Shown here one piece after another: positions 25,560 through 35,629 of a stretch of 64,000 nt of DNA. The stretch is from Typhlomys cinereus (lineage: Eukaryota > Chordata > Mammalia > Rodentia > Platacanthomyidae). Below the pieces are notes generated by a model. It worked only from the letters and a program-made list of their open reading frames with translations. It had not been told where the DNA came from and did not search any database. The DNA lies in the NCBI GenBank assembly GCA_023101885.1, contig JALPQD010000053.1:2792447-2856446 (forward strand). Direction: 5' to 3'. A program made the position numbers and the translations under genes. Within the stretch, counting starts at the first letter, position 1; each line of letters begins with the position of its first letter.

Positions 25560-28500
25560 TGTGGAGTGTTTGGGAGGGGTCTGTTCTCAGGGAGAACTCA
25601 GATCCCCTCCAGTCTCTGGATCTTTTGCAGTTTCCTGACCTCCATGACTTCACCATCTTTTGCAACAACAGGCACTGTAACTGACATCGTTTTGGTGCAG
25701 AGGGCCTGGCCTCCTTTCTCTGCCTCTACCCATTTCTCTCCCTCATCCTGATCTTCCTGTCCTGTGTCCCTACCCTATCTTTCCTCTCACCTCTCTCCCT
25801 CTCTGCCCACTTCCCAAGATCCCTATGCGCTGCCCCCATGCCCTCCCCCAACTCAGACCTCGGGCAGCAGCAGAGGGAGATAGTCAGGCCTGAAGTAAGC
25901 CCTGGGGAATTCCTGGCAACTGTCAACTTTCAGAGACAGAAACTGCTTGGCAGGGAGGGGCTGGTGGTGTTGGGTCCGAGGGAACGTTCTGACCATTCCT
26001 CTCGGGTCCCCAAGAGGGGCCTGTCAGAATCAAAAGCAAACCCGGGCCCTGGCCCCAGCAACCCAGGCGTGATGGACCGAGCCCAGGAGACTGGAGATGG
26101 ACGCTAGGAGGGAACACCTGTCCAGAGACAGTTGGGGGGGGCAACAAACAGGTCAGAGAGGCTGATGCACAGGCAGCAGGCAAGGGGTGGGCACTCAGAG
26201 CCAGAGACCAGAGTCTTCTTTGGACACCCCCACCCTGTGTTTCTCATCCTTCCCCCTGAGTCTCAGCCTGGAAGGACAGATGCTTCCCTCATCCAGGCCA
26301 GATCTGTAGAGTGGTGGGAGGGAAAGGGAGGGAGAAAGGGCAGCAGGGGGGGCTGCGGGATCCCTCGTTAACACTCGCTCACATCTCCCCTCCAGAGAGC
26401 CACCCCGCTGGGTTGGGGGATTTTCAGAGGCAATTCCTGTTAACGAGCCAATTAAGTTGGGCCAGTGGCCTCTTAATTAGACTTGTTAACACCACTGGGA
26501 CTGGGGGGGGCAGAGATTCCCCCAAGGTCCCTCAGCCCCCTCTCAGTGTAGCCCCCTCCCCAGGACTGCTTTTCTCCGGGCTGAAACATCTGCCCGTTTG
26601 TGACTTGTCATCTTCCCTGTGTAAGGGTCCCCGTGTCTCCAAGCCTGTCCCTGGCTGCCTGTCTCTGCCTTGCCCCTCTCTGAGCCTCTCAGTCCCTGTC
26701 AGAGGAGAGGGAAGCAGGAAACCCAGCCAGCCCTGACCACTTGTCTGTGGGGCTTGGGACCAGCAGAACAGAGGACGAACAGGCGGAAGGGCGGTGGCTG
26801 GGGGCCTTGGAGGCCACAGCTGTGAGGCTGGACCAAAGACTGAATGGGGGCCTCCCCCTGACCAGAGGCCCAGTGTCCAAGACTCAGGCCATTGAGCCCC
26901 CCCTCAATCCAATAGCTCCGGACACTGAGCCCCTTCTAGCCTCCCTTCCAAAAACCTGGAGCTTCCAGGAAACATGCCAAGCCCCTCTTTCCATACAACC
27001 CCCCCCCCAGCAGAGATGCTGCATCCAGCTGCCTGAAGAGGAGGCTGGAAACTGACCGTTAAGGTGGGGGTGTGGCCATCAGGGTCCCAGCGGCAACATA
27101 TCAACAGACCCAAAGCAGCTCAGAATGATCATGGGCTCAGTGTGGTCCTTCAGTACTAGGGGAAGGTAGGAGCAGGTTCAGCCACGAGACAAGTAAATAC
27201 CACTGGGCAACACTAGAAACACAATGGCCGAGGACTAACACTTCCCTACCGTACGGTGTCTGCCTCTGAAACAGACATGGAGATACGACCTGACAGCAAT
27301 GACAAAGGAAGGGCAGAACAGATACACAGCGGGAGACAACTGCAGGCCACAATGCGGAGACAGCAGAAGCAACACGACATGACAATCATCCAGCATCACA
27401 ACGGCTACAGTCACGCAACGGCAAGATACAACGCAGCCATGCAGCGCCGCAAAGATGGCAAAGGTTTAATTCTTTGTCTCTGGACAGCTTTCCTACCGCC
27501 CCGTGGGTGCCCCTACTGATGTGCTGTCCATTTCAGAAATTAAATCAAGCAGCAGGGGGAGGATGGGGTTCTTGGCCCTGACGCGGTGACAAATGCTCCA
27601 AAGGAATCAGCTGTGAAAAGGTTGTTAGAAGCCAGGATGAGAGACAGAGACAGGATGAGGTCATGGACATGGAGAACGCAGAGGGACAGCGCCGACGGCT
27701 CCCTCACACCTGCATCCACGGCTCACATGGGGACTGCATGCCGGAAACAGTCCCCCCCCCACCTCCCCGGGGGTGTCCTAAGCAACTTCATATCGCCATA
27801 CATACAGGATGAGGACGATCACCTGCAAAGAAGAAGCAACGCCCGCAGGGCAGTCGTCACCACATTACAGTCACACATGGGTTCAATCACACGGGGACAA
27901 GATCCTTCAGGGATGGTACCACCTGATGAAAGACCGAAGGAATGCCACAAGAATGCCTAGAGGCACAGTCTGCACATGGGGACAGGGTCTCTCATACAGA
28001 GCCAGACAAATTTTAACAGGGACACGTAAAAAGAAAAATAGATGCTATTACACAGGGAATACAGTCTCAAGCTGCATGAGATAACCTTCAGAAGAACAGC
28101 CGCTCAGACAATGTGCAGACAGCAACAATATACAGCACAGAGAAGTCCTCCTGGAGAGGAACATGCTCTCACTTACTAAGGAAAACAGTCTCATGCCCTC
28201 AGAGACGTGGCCTCGTGCCAGGCCCTAGCCATGTGCAGCCCTGACTTTAAACACAAAGGGCCCTTTGCTCACAATGGCAGAGACCCCCGGCAAGCTCTGG
28301 GCAGGTCCCACCAGCAGCTCTGGGGACAATCAGGATTCTTCTAGTCCTTAATGCTGGTCTTCCAAGAAGTGGCCATGGCAGCCTTGATCTACCCCCTCTT
28401 TTACCTATGGCTTTGAGCTTAGTCGTCAACATCTGTTTAGTACTGGGCCCTGAAAATGACCTCCTCACTCTCTCTTTCTGCCCAGCCTAGCTAAGGTGGA

Positions 28501-29302
28501 GGTAGGATAAGATCCAACCAACGTGGAGCTTAGGGAGCCGCGTTGGAGGGAAGCTCCAAGTTTAGACTTTATTTGATATGGCTGTCTGAGGGGCTGACGG
28601 TCAAGTGAGAGGTGCTCGCTTTGTTTGTCCAGTAGAGGTGTAGCTCCTTGTCCTACGGGCTGTGGGAAGGACTCGGTTCTCACTAGACAAATGGGTGGGG
28701 GAAGGGATGGGAGGCTACCGGCAGCACAGCTCCTCAGAGGCCCCTCCCTCTTCCAGCTGGCCCAACAGACGAGGACCCATTCTTGGTGCAGATGCCTCTC
28801 CCACCTGTCTTCCTATCTTCCCACCATCTCTGTCCCTATCTGGGATAAGGCCGACTATAGAAAGTGACCAAGCAATCTTGTCCGGCATCTCCTAAATACC
28901 CCCCTTCACCCCTTACAAACTTTACTTAAATAATATATACGAGGGCTCTGCTAACAGCTCCAGGACCCCATATCCTAGTAGGAACAGAGACAGATCATTT
29001 CAATCAGAGGCATGATCGTGTGACTATTCAGATGCGACTATGGAAGACTGTACCCTAACCTACCACTGTTACATGACAACGTGTCTTTTGGGGTGTGCAT
29101 GTGTGACAATGGCTCTGTCAGTGTGATTCTTGGGGATGCCATGGTGCAGAGGTGCCAATAAGGATTCATGCACGGTTCTGGGTGGGAGGTTGAATGGCAG
29201 CCCCTCAAAGCACTCACCCTGTGGACTGTGTTTCTGAGCGTAGACCACAGCAGCAGCAGCGGCAAGCACAGCGCAGCAGGCCCACGGGACAGGAGCAGCC
29301 AT
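12164..29302 (-). CDS. Cntfr: Cntfr: ciliary neurotrophic factor receptor subunit alpha (coding region with introns)
   Basis: Binds CNTF (and related ligands such as CLCF1-CRLF1) at the cell surface and recruits LIFR and gp130, which signal through JAK/STAT; it is GPI-anchored and has no cytoplasmic domain (family knowledge). Exons, minus strand: 29302-29218, 25247-25014, 17769-17652, 17487-17321, 16199-16036, 12942-12762, 12424-12256 and the last base at 12164. They total 1119 nt, giving 372 codons plus TGA, with every junction GT-AG and in phase (1,1,2,1,0,1,2). Visible features: signal peptide 1-22, Ig domain with C46-C89, fibronectin III pair with C116/C127/C154/C164, WSDWS at 290-294, N-glycosylation sequons at N60, N70, N142 and N190, likely GPI site around S342, and an alanine-rich hydrophobic tail. 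Length and most residues match human CNTFR as I remember it. No frameshift or internal stop was seen. Confidence 0.97.
12256..12424 (-). CDS. Cntfr: Cntfr exon 9: stalk and GPI-attachment signal
   Basis: This 169-nt exon encodes residues 317-372 and the first two bases of the stop codon. A Ser/Thr/Pro-rich stalk (TTTSTTSSLAPPPTT) is followed by C335 and a small-residue patch, GSGGG, where S342 aligns with the recalled human GPI site. A hydrophobic, alanine-rich tail follows, ending ARSLLI. The coding frame reaches ATC TG and then meets the donor GTAGGT. Reading straight on would give TGG TAG, one extra Trp before a stop, so retaining intron 9 barely changes the protein. R368 inside the hydrophobic tail is slightly unusual. 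Confidence 0.93.
12762..12942 (-). CDS. Cntfr: Cntfr exon 8: second fibronectin III domain with WSXWS motif
   Basis: This 181-nt exon encodes residues 257-316 plus one base. It carries the class I cytokine receptor signature WSDWS at residues 290-294, within EIGTWSDWSVAAHATPW, and the strand AGKEYIVQVAAKDNE before it. After the domain it runs into the juxtamembrane stalk (EEPRHLTTEAQAP). Acceptor ggctgcag|GTGGAG; donor CCCCTG|GTGAGCC, phase 1. Confidence 0.97.
13759..13784. promoter_or_regulatory. Tandem 13-mers with homeodomain/CDX-like cores
   Basis: gccgcctcattaa is followed immediately by gccgcctcataaa, a 12-of-13 match. The cores CATTAA and CATAAA suit homeodomain (including CDX/HOX) binding. 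Intron 7, unique sequence. Confidence 0.35.
14888..14963. repeat. TG microsatellite, intron 7
   Basis: About 76 nt of TG with a few CG units, so still alternating purine-pyrimidine and Z-prone. Confidence 0.95.
16036..16199 (-). CDS. Cntfr: Cntfr exon 7: second fibronectin III domain, N-terminal half
   Basis: This 164-nt exon encodes residues 202-256. It starts VKPDPPENVVARPVPSN, the proline-rich linker and first strand typical of the membrane-proximal fibronectin III domain of this receptor family, and ends LILDQWQH. Acceptor tcctctgaacag|TGAAACC; donor CAGCAT|GTGAGTG, phase 0. Confidence 0.97.
16200..17320 (-). other. Cntfr intron 6
   Basis: This 1.1-kb intron is unique sequence. 16960-17060 looks compact and non-repetitive and could be conserved, but that cannot be tested here. 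There is no repeat of note apart from CA-rich patches near 17130-17320. Confidence 0.75.
17321..17487 (-). CDS. Cntfr: Cntfr exon 6: first fibronectin III domain, C-terminal half
   Basis: This 167-nt exon encodes residues 146-201 and the first base of codon 202. C154 and C164 (MVCEKD and NRCHIRY) form the second conserved cysteine pair of the cytokine-binding module. N190-A-T is the fourth sequon. The exon ends FDEFTI at the hinge between the two fibronectin domains. Acceptor cattcccttccag|GCAT; donor ATCG|GTACGTGG, phase 1. Confidence 0.97.
17652..17769 (-). CDS. Cntfr: Cntfr exon 5: first fibronectin III domain, N-terminal half
   Basis: This 118-nt exon encodes residues 107-145 and two bases of codon 146. 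It begins LPPREPVLSC and contains C116 and C127, the first conserved cysteine pair of the class I cytokine receptor module (YCSWHLP follows the common CxW pattern). N142-V-T is a glycosylation sequon. Acceptor cacctccag|TGCC; donor GTGCT|GTGAGTAG, phase 2. Only 164 nt of intron separates it from exon 6. Confidence 0.97.
19691..19725. repeat. CA microsatellite, intron 4
   Basis: About 17 perfect CA units. Confidence 0.95.
21725..22014 (-). mobile_element. tRNA-derived SINE, young family, copy 2
   Basis: Same family as the copy at 3345-3643, with the same head, body and AATAAA-containing tail, plus a TG/CA repeat in the tail. A 13-nt target duplication, AGTGCTTACTCTT, is perfect at 21712-21724 and 22015-22027. 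It lies in Cntfr intron 4 in the same direction as the gene, so it could offer a poly(A) signal. Confidence 0.9.
23075..23160 (+). mobile_element. ID-like SINE fragment
   Basis: ggcgatatagttcagctggt, then gcacctgcctgtaaacctcg and gagttccatccccag is a tRNA-derived head with A- and B-box-like sequence, abutting the larger SINE at 23209. Confidence 0.55.
23209..23536 (+). mobile_element. tRNA-derived SINE, older subfamily, with ATAG expansion
   Basis: The head ggctggagagatgactcagg and a diverged version of the same body mark the older subfamily, whose 3' part has gaagtcacccttggtcctcc. The tail has expanded into a perfect ATAG tetranucleotide repeat at 23457-23511. Target duplications are not clear. 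It is antisense to Cntfr in intron 4. Confidence 0.8.
23457..23511. repeat. ATAG tetranucleotide microsatellite
   Basis: About 13 perfect ATAG units, arising in the tail of the SINE at 23209. Confidence 0.95.
23795..23890 (-). mobile_element. B1-like SINE fragment in intron 4
   Basis: Antisense B1/Alu words: taactctgtggcccaaatgg, ttcctgcctcagcctcctca, ttaggaatataggtg. Diverged. Confidence 0.5.
24060..24189 (-). pseudogene. Truncated processed retrocopy (3' UTR end of an unidentified mRNA)
   Basis: On the minus strand, about 90 nt of GC-rich sequence ends CGCGCCTAATAAAGTTCTC, then AATTGACGGCAAG and a long poly(A). The AATAAA (24111-24106) lies about 20 nt before the A run, as in a real mRNA end. 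A perfect 12-nt duplication, TCCAGCCTTCTT, flanks it (24060-24071 and 24178-24189). These are the marks of LINE-mediated insertion of a 5'-truncated mRNA. The parent gene was not recognised, and no coding sequence remains. Confidence 0.75.
25014..25247 (-). CDS. Cntfr: Cntfr exon 4: Ig-like C2 domain
   Basis: This 234-nt, phase 1-1 exon encodes residues 29-106 plus the first base of codon 107, so the whole Ig domain sits in one symmetrical exon, as is usual for Ig domains. The disulphide cysteines are C46 (in VTLPCG) and C89 (in GLYACF), with W57 as the core tryptophan. N60-G-T and N70-G-S are N-glycosylation sequons. Acceptor cctcctgcag|ATGCG; donor GGGCT|GTAAGTG. On its intron 3 side, about 180 nt upstream in the direction of transcription, lies a long CA/CT-rich tract. 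Confidence 0.97.
25428..25557. repeat. Composite TG and GA microsatellite
   Basis: About 80 nt of TG with a few TTTG interruptions, a short spacer, then 32 nt of pure GA. On the transcribed strand sense this is CT then CA, ending about 180 nt before the exon 4 acceptor. Confidence 0.95.
26440..26491. promoter_or_regulatory. Symmetrical cluster of homeodomain-type sites in intron 3
   Basis: Within 52 bp, in order: GTTAAC, CAATTAAG, GGCCAGTGGCC, CTTAATTAG, GTTAAC. The outer, middle and central elements are mirror-placed around one point (outer spacers are both 4 nt). TAAT/ATTA cores suit homeodomain proteins, and GTTAAC resembles half of an HNF1 site. The function is inferred; the symmetry is visible. 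Confidence 0.5.
27250..28140. repeat. Degenerate ACA-rich array, intron 3
   Basis: Short words such as acaatg, agacag, cacaac and atacac recur without an exact unit over nearly 900 nt, similar in style to the array at 30180-30910. A related, looser stretch lies around 33030-33200. Confidence 0.45.
29218..29302 (-). CDS. Cntfr: Cntfr exon 3: start codon and signal peptide
   Basis: This 85-nt exon encodes residues 1-28 and the first base of codon 29. Translation begins MAAPVPWACCAVLAAAAAVV, a typical cleavable signal peptide, followed by YAQKHSPQ. The ATG comes directly after a good acceptor (pyrimidine tract ending cccaacag), so the whole 5' UTR lies in upstream exons. The donor is CAGG|GTGAGTG, phase 1. 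Whichever exon is spliced in front sets the bases just before the ATG: the candidate exon 2 at 40712-40816 would give CAGAGATGG, which has a purine at -3 and G at +4. Confidence 0.96.
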
Positions 29303-30179
29303 CTGTTGGGAAAAACAGGGTTTTGGGGGTGCAGCATCAGCTTAGGCAGGAACCTCCTGTAGGGGGAGCAGTTCTCAGACAAGATTGGGATTGTCCCAGT
29401 CCTCGGACTAGGACACTTTGACCCCAAGTGCTCTTTTTAACGGGATTTGAGGTTCTATTCAAGCAATGGAAACCAACATTATTATCGTCTACACGCAAAG
29501 GTTTGCTAAGATTAGATAGGAGACAACAGTGGTTTGTTGTTCAATAAGACTGTTGACTGCAGAATGTATCAACCACAGATGATGAGTAATAGAACATTGG
29601 TAATGCCGGGCTCATTTTTCAAAAAAATAATTTATATATATAGTAAGGTTGACTAATTAGCTGTAAACATCATAGGCTGAAAGGGTAACGTTTTAACTTA
29701 ATTGGAGGTCTGTACTTCTCCAAATTGCCTTGAATGTAAGGCCCCCTGCTGCACTCCTGAGGAGAAAACCTGAAACCTGGATGTTCAGGAGCCCCTTGAT
29801 CTGGACCGGCCTCCACCCAGGCTGCTCCCTCGATTTGGGAACTTAAGTGCCAGGGCACCAAGACATGGTACGTGAGCCATGTCAGATGCCACTCTTGCTT
29901 TACTCTTCACCAACAATTGAGAGAGCTCGAGGAATTTTCACCCCAAACACATGCCCTCAACAGCCCAGGACCCCCAGCTCAGCAGATGTACACCAGTGTT
30001 TACACGCGCCCGGGCAGATACACAAAGTACATTCAGGACGGGTCTCCAGGAGCCAGGAAAGACCTCCACTTGGTGTTCCGCCTCCTGAGATAGGTCCAAA
30101 CCCCTTCCCCCATTCCACACTTTATACCTAAAGTCAGGGAAATGACTATTTCATATAGAATAGGCCCCAAATGTGACAA

Positions 30180-30910
30180 CCTCCCTTCCCAATCTGAGGA
30201 CACAGTCCAAGGACTGTCAACCACATAGAAGCAGAGACCCAGAGAGAGAGATACTACAAGATATTTAACCAGGGCTGCTGTCAGATCCAGCCGGTCTCCT
30301 CGCAAAGACACTGACCAGAGACACGGCTCAAACAGCCGACAATATGCAATCAGCAATATACACAGTAGGCATGTTGAAGACTATCAAAAGGATGCTCAGA
30401 CAAAGGTGGGTATAAGCAGATAGCCAGTCAGAGAAGCAGAGAACAGCCGAGACAATCAGAAGAGGAGCCAGAAATACTGAACCGCTCAGCCAGACCCAAG
30501 CAGAGGAAGAGCAAAGAACACAGGCAAAGAAGCCATCAACGACACGGCCAGAGCTGGAGATACTATCAGAAACGGTGCCAGAGAAACTGACACACAGGCA
30601 GAGAAATACCAGAGAAACTGATAGATGCAAACAGACATGCACTCAGACAAACAGCTAGAGAAAGAGCCAGAGTCACAGCTGGACGCTCAGTCAGGAAGTA
30701 TCCACACCGCTGGAAACTGCCAGAGACACTGTCAGACGCACAGTCAGACACCCTGCCAGAGACACTGTCAGGGACACAGCCAGAGACAATGTTAGAAATA
30801 TAGTCGGAGCAACAGCCAGATACATAGCCAGAGACACTGACATACTGCCAGATATACCCAGAGAAAGTGCCAGAGAGGCAGCTAGAGACAGTGCAGACAC
30901 AGTTACAGTG
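30180..30910. repeat. Degenerate tandem array, intron 2
   Basis: Variants of gccagagacactg and cagagaaactgacaca recur across about 700 nt with a short period (roughly 16-20 nt). On the minus strand this yields open frames full of SLAVSLTVSLA-type repeats, which are a by-product of the array and not a gene. Confidence 0.65.
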
Positions 30911-31627
30911 AGGGAGAAGAAAGGTAAGCGTCAGCTTGCAGCAGCTGGGGCTGAAGCATGAACCCTACTTCCTGGCAAAGGGTTCCCACACTCTTTGCTA
31001 CCTCTCCCCTCCTAAATTTGGTCTTTTTCTCTGAACTTGTCTGTCCTCGAAGCCACAGCCAGAGCCGAACTGAGTGCCACTCCCTGGGCACGACTCTTCT
31101 CTCCGACCCTGTCATCTCTACCTGTCTCCTACATCAGTGAAGTCTGCGGGCCTTGGCTATCTTTAGGCCTGGTTCTTTTTGACCCTCAGTCACTCCCCAG
31201 ATTTAGCTACACCTCCTGCCTAGGAGGTTAAGACAGCGACCAGATAACAACCAACAAACTAGGAAATGAACCCAGGCCTCCATGAAGTGAGAGCTGTTTC
31301 TGGAGAAAAAGAGACAGGTTGAAATCTTAACCTGGTTCCCCACCTTAGCTCTGGGAAGGAGCCCTCAGACCCTCCCCCCTTCCATCTCTGCCATCTGTTT
31401 GTGCCTTTCTCCTCACAGCCAGAAAGATCCTCTGTCTCCGTGCCAGGTCTACCGACCACCAGGACATGGGCAGGTGGAAAGGCATGCAGAGTGGATAGAA
31501 GTTAGATCCAGAGGGAGAAGAGGAAAACAGAGCCCCTCCTCCCGCCTTCTTCTAGGTCCTAGTCAGGTTGGAGGGGGAAGATGGCCAGGCCAGGTGCACA
31601 TAAGCACATTACCCCCCCCCATGTATA

Positions 31628-31629
<2 letters not shown>

Positions 31630-31664
<35 letters not shown>

Positions 31665-31670
31665 ACACAC
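31630..31670. repeat. CA microsatellite, intron 2
   Basis: About 20 CA units with one TA. Confidence 0.95.
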
Positions 31671-32758
31671 GCTGCTCAGGCCCACGCAGGGGGAGGGGTA
31701 GCTTCTTCATCAAAGTCGCCTCCATCAGCCCGATGAGTTACTGTAAGGGCCGGGCCCTGGGCCAACGGGGCTGCAGCCACAGGAGACGGGCGCTGCTGAG
31801 AGAGAGCGAACGCTGCAGAGCGTGGGGGCGGGGTACCAAGACAGACACTGCAGGGTCGCAGCACCCAGAAAAGGAAGAACCTTGGGTAGGGGAAACAAGC
31901 AAGGAGATAAGCAGAATGCTGAGTAACCTGGAGGACAAGGAACGGAGACAGAAACGGAAGAAGAGCTGCAGGAAGGAAGCCCGGGCATGCGAGGAACAGC
32001 AGGCATTCCAGGGGACGCGGAGAGATCCACTGGAGCTCTGCATCTACGCTAGACCATCTCCAGGAGCTTGCCCAACTCCTCCAGCTGCAGGGTGGTCAGT
32101 GCAGCAAGGGGGACTGACAGGCTGCTAGAGTAGAGTAGAGAAGATATTCTCAACATAGAAACATAGTGTCTAGGGGACAAGGATGAACTGGATCTTTAAT
32201 GCATCTGCCTTTGCCAATCCAGAGAACTGGAGGGCAGTTTCACGTCTTCAGAGTCCCAGCCGCGCCCATTTCCCTAACTGCGGAGGCTGAGACTAGAGGC
32301 ATCCAGAACATACCATCACTGCCCTGCTCAGGTTCATCTCAGGCTCCATCCCAAGGCAAAGAGTATCTTTCCCAAGAATTTTCCAAGTCCACACTCCATG
32401 ACGGTGGAATAGCTCTGGATGACAAACACCACAGAACCTCAGATAGGGGCTTTGCAAACTGGCCCAGGTTTTCCCCGTGGTCTCTTTAAGAGATCAGCCC
32501 CAGAAGACGGAGGGAAAAGAGAATAAGCAACCAGCAAGAAAGGAAAGCAACCCAGTGCCCTGTAGCACAAGGGGTCTCAGTACTTCTACCAATGTGTAAC
32601 CCCGGTGTCATTACTTACACAAGTGACATGTAATATAAACCCTGGGATCCCAGTTCAGTGCCAATGTTCCCATGTGACATAAAGGCACTATTACATAGTG
32701 ATAACAACACTAGGCGAAAAGGATACAACTGCACTATTCACAATAGCATAAGGATGTT

Positions 32759-33016
32759 GGGGTGGAGAGATGGCTCAGGGATCAAGACTCTGCCTCGAAA
32801 GCAGAAGGTCCTGAGTCCAGATTCCAGGTCCCACATTAAAAAAAAAAACAAAAAAACCACCAGGTGGGCAAAGCCTGGAGAATCCCAGAGTGAAGCAAAA
32901 AGGATGTAGAAGCAATTCAATTCAGGATGATTCCTGAAGTCACCCTTGTTGTCTACAGGGATATACAGTGCCCACACACGCACACGAAAAATAATTAATT
33001 TTAAAAAAGAAAACAC
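32759..33016 (+). mobile_element. tRNA-derived SINE, older subfamily, copy in intron 2
   Basis: It has a head similar to the other copies, an internal A-rich interruption near 32838-32858, the older-subfamily 3' part and an AT-rich tail. Target duplications ATAAGGATGTT (32748-32758) and ATGAGGATGTT (33017-33027) differ at one position. It is antisense to Cntfr. Confidence 0.85.
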
Positions 33017-34046
33017 ATGAGGATGTTAACAGTTATCATAGCAACAGTGAGTAACAATGCCACATGCAATAATACCAACGATGCAAGAACATATGTTGAG
33101 CTGGACACAGTCGCAGTGATAGTAACCCAAGATCAAAGATACAAAAAGACAGTCACGCAGCGTAACACCGATGGTGATGCCAGCATAGCGATGTAGAGTA
33201 GTTCACAGGGAGGCTGGCAGTCCATTAATGCTGCAAGACAAGGTGACAAGCTCTAGAACAGGGATCTCTGTTACCCGGTTCTGGAGCTTGGTTTAAGATT
33301 CAAGACTCAGAACGCCTCCTCCTAGCCCCAGTAACGTCCCAGTTGCCCGGTCTCACCCACTGCCCTGCTGAAGGCGCAGTCAGGAGAAGAGGCTCTATTT
33401 GTGCCTGCAGAATCATAGCCAGCAGTCTCCAAGGTGCCAGCTACAACTTCAGTAGTATGTTTTAAGCTTTGGTAGAGGCTGAGGTGGGGGGGCGAGAGAA
33501 GTGTGTTTGAGTATGGCTTTCATAGTGAACCAGCAGGGAAACCTCATGAAGGGACTTAAAGCAAGGTTATCAGTCCATCTCCAAGATGAGGAATTGAAAT
33601 CCAAAGGACGTTGACCAGTCAGACCCCTGACACTGCTGAGCAGGGGGTGTGGTCAGAAACCTTCTGACTGAAGTGACTTCACAGCCTCCCTCTGACAACC
33701 CCACACTCCAAATCCCCACAGTCTGAGGGGAGAGGACACCCTTTTTCCTGGAGCTCCGTCTTCCATCTCTTATAACAACCCTTAAAATCCCAAGTGTAAG
33801 ATGAGGCGCAACACACGGGACACTGATTATAACAGCTGGGAGTTACGCAAGCCTCAGACCTGTGCAGGAATTAGGCTGGAGCTGAGAAGAAAGACAGATT
33901 TGGAGGTGAAGGAAAAAAAACAAAACTAACAAACAAGAAGCAGAACAAGGTCAGGCACAGAGACAAGGACAGGGTGGGCAGGGAAAAGTACCCCCGGCTT
34001 GGCCAAGGAGGAGTCCAGGCTGGAGGCCCCAACCCCACTAGGCCTA

Positions 34047-34086
34047 GACATAGTGGACGGATATATCCGCTGGACATAGCGGACGG
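34047..34086. repeat. Direct repeat pair around a palindrome
   Basis: GACATAGTGGACGG and GACATAGCGGACGG are 26 bp apart (13 of 14 identical); the first runs into the palindrome CGGATATATCCG (34058-34069). Confidence 0.75.
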
Positions 34087-35583
34087 TGGGGGCAGATGCA
34101 GAGACCTGGCTGGTCTCAAGCTAGGACAGGGGAGGACCAGCCCAAAGTGGGAGGCCTGCCCCCTGGCAACTGGCCTGATAAGCAGCCCCCCCCCCCCGCC
34201 ACTGGAGAGGGGGTGGGTCTAGGTCAGCGGCCAGCTCTGGGGCTCTAGGCCCCAGTCCCTGTGGTGGTCTCTCTCCTTCCTGGCTCTGACTCTTCTCTCT
34301 GTCCTTTTTCTTCTCCTCTGAACCCAGACTGGCTCTCCCCTCCGTTCTTTATGTCACTACTTCAAGTGGCATAGAACCCGGAAACTGTGCCTGGGATCAA
34401 GATCAACCCTTTTTTTTTTCCTCCAGGGATGCTACACCCCCTCCCACTAAAGGGAAAGCCTTGGGACTAAGGGAAAGGACCCCACACCAACACAGGCACC
34501 CTTCTGCTGTTTAGAAGCAGCAGGACAAGCAGAGCACCAGTGGGAGGGGGGCCAGGAGCAAAGCAGGGGGAGTGGTCCCTCAGCTCCGGCCTCTGGCTGA
34601 AGCTGTGGAAAAGAAGGCAGCCCGATGTGAATGAGTTGGGGGGGTGGGTATCCGCACCTGCTGTTGTGACCTCCACAGCCGGAGATTGGGGGCCTGCGGG
34701 GCGGGACACAGATTCCGATGGATGGATTTTGGCAGCAACCTAGACTTTAAGTACTCACCCCCCCACCTCCAGCCTCTTGCACCATGGGGACCCTGAGTTC
34801 AGCATGTGCGTGCCCTGCTGCACGTGTGTGTAGGTATGTTGTAGGGGAAGTCTGGGGCCCTCCCGTACTGGGTCTGGCTGGGCAGCTGGGAGTGTCCTGG
34901 GGAGATGGGACTTTGTGCCACCAGCCTGTGCCCACATGTGGCAGCCCACCCACCCAGGCAGCTCGCTAGATGGAGAAGTCCTGTGCTTTCTCTTTCAGAA
35001 GTCCGCAGCTCCCATCTCCTGCCTTGGAATGAGGAGCAGGAAAGCATGCAAGTTCACAGTCTCTCTTTAGGCACATGGGCTCTGGACAGCTTCACAGAAA
35101 CTGAGGCGCAGGTATCAAACTCCCTCTCCCCCAACCCCAGCCCAAAGTCTTGTCTGGCTTCCAGAAGAATCAGAAGGATCCCTCCACTTAGGAAAGTACC
35201 ATATACCAGTCAGATTAAGAGGAGGGGGTAGGCATGCTGCTCCTCTTGGAGAGACAGAATGTTGCAGCAGGAGGTTAGAAAGCTGGAAGAACTCCATGAA
35301 AAGGGGGGGGGGGAGGGCGGGTAAGCAACACAGTAAGGTGGATGAGACTCTTCTTGACTGAGCCAGAGGGCAGGAAAGGGCCTTCAGCAAGAGTCAGGGC
35401 TGTAGGGCAGAGCCTTTCACTGAGGCAGGATGAACAGAATGGCTCTCCTAACTTGGAGCCTCGTTCCAGGCCCTGCTTGCCTCAATACCTCCTATTGCCC
35501 CCTAACCCTCAGGTCCCTGATTAAAAACATAGAGACATACCCTTGAAAACATAGGGATCCATGTATGTTGGCTTGTACACACA

Positions 35584-35584
<1 letters not shown>

Positions 35585-35627
<43 letters not shown>
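35585..35627. repeat. CA microsatellite, intron 2
   Basis: About 21 perfect CA units. A second run of 16 units is at 35881-35912. Confidence 0.95.

Positions 35628-35629
<2 letters not shown>

Larger units (their letters stand above)
25248..29217 (-). other. Cntfr intron 3
   Basis: This 4.0-kb intron holds a composite TG/GA microsatellite at 25428-25557, a symmetrical cluster of homeodomain-type sites at 26440-26491, and a degenerate ACA-rich array at about 27250-28140. The remainder is unique sequence without a recognised gene. Confidence 0.8.

Noticed and set aside
30566..30900. Minus-strand frames with repeated SLAVSLTVSLA-like peptide
   Set aside because: Translation of the degenerate tandem array; periodic DNA gives periodic peptide. 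No start context or domain.
32838..32870. CTCF-like ACCACCAGGTGGGCA inside the SINE at 32759
   Set aside because: It mismatches the core after AGGTGG (GGC reads GGG) and lies in a diverged repeat, so it was not listed as a site.
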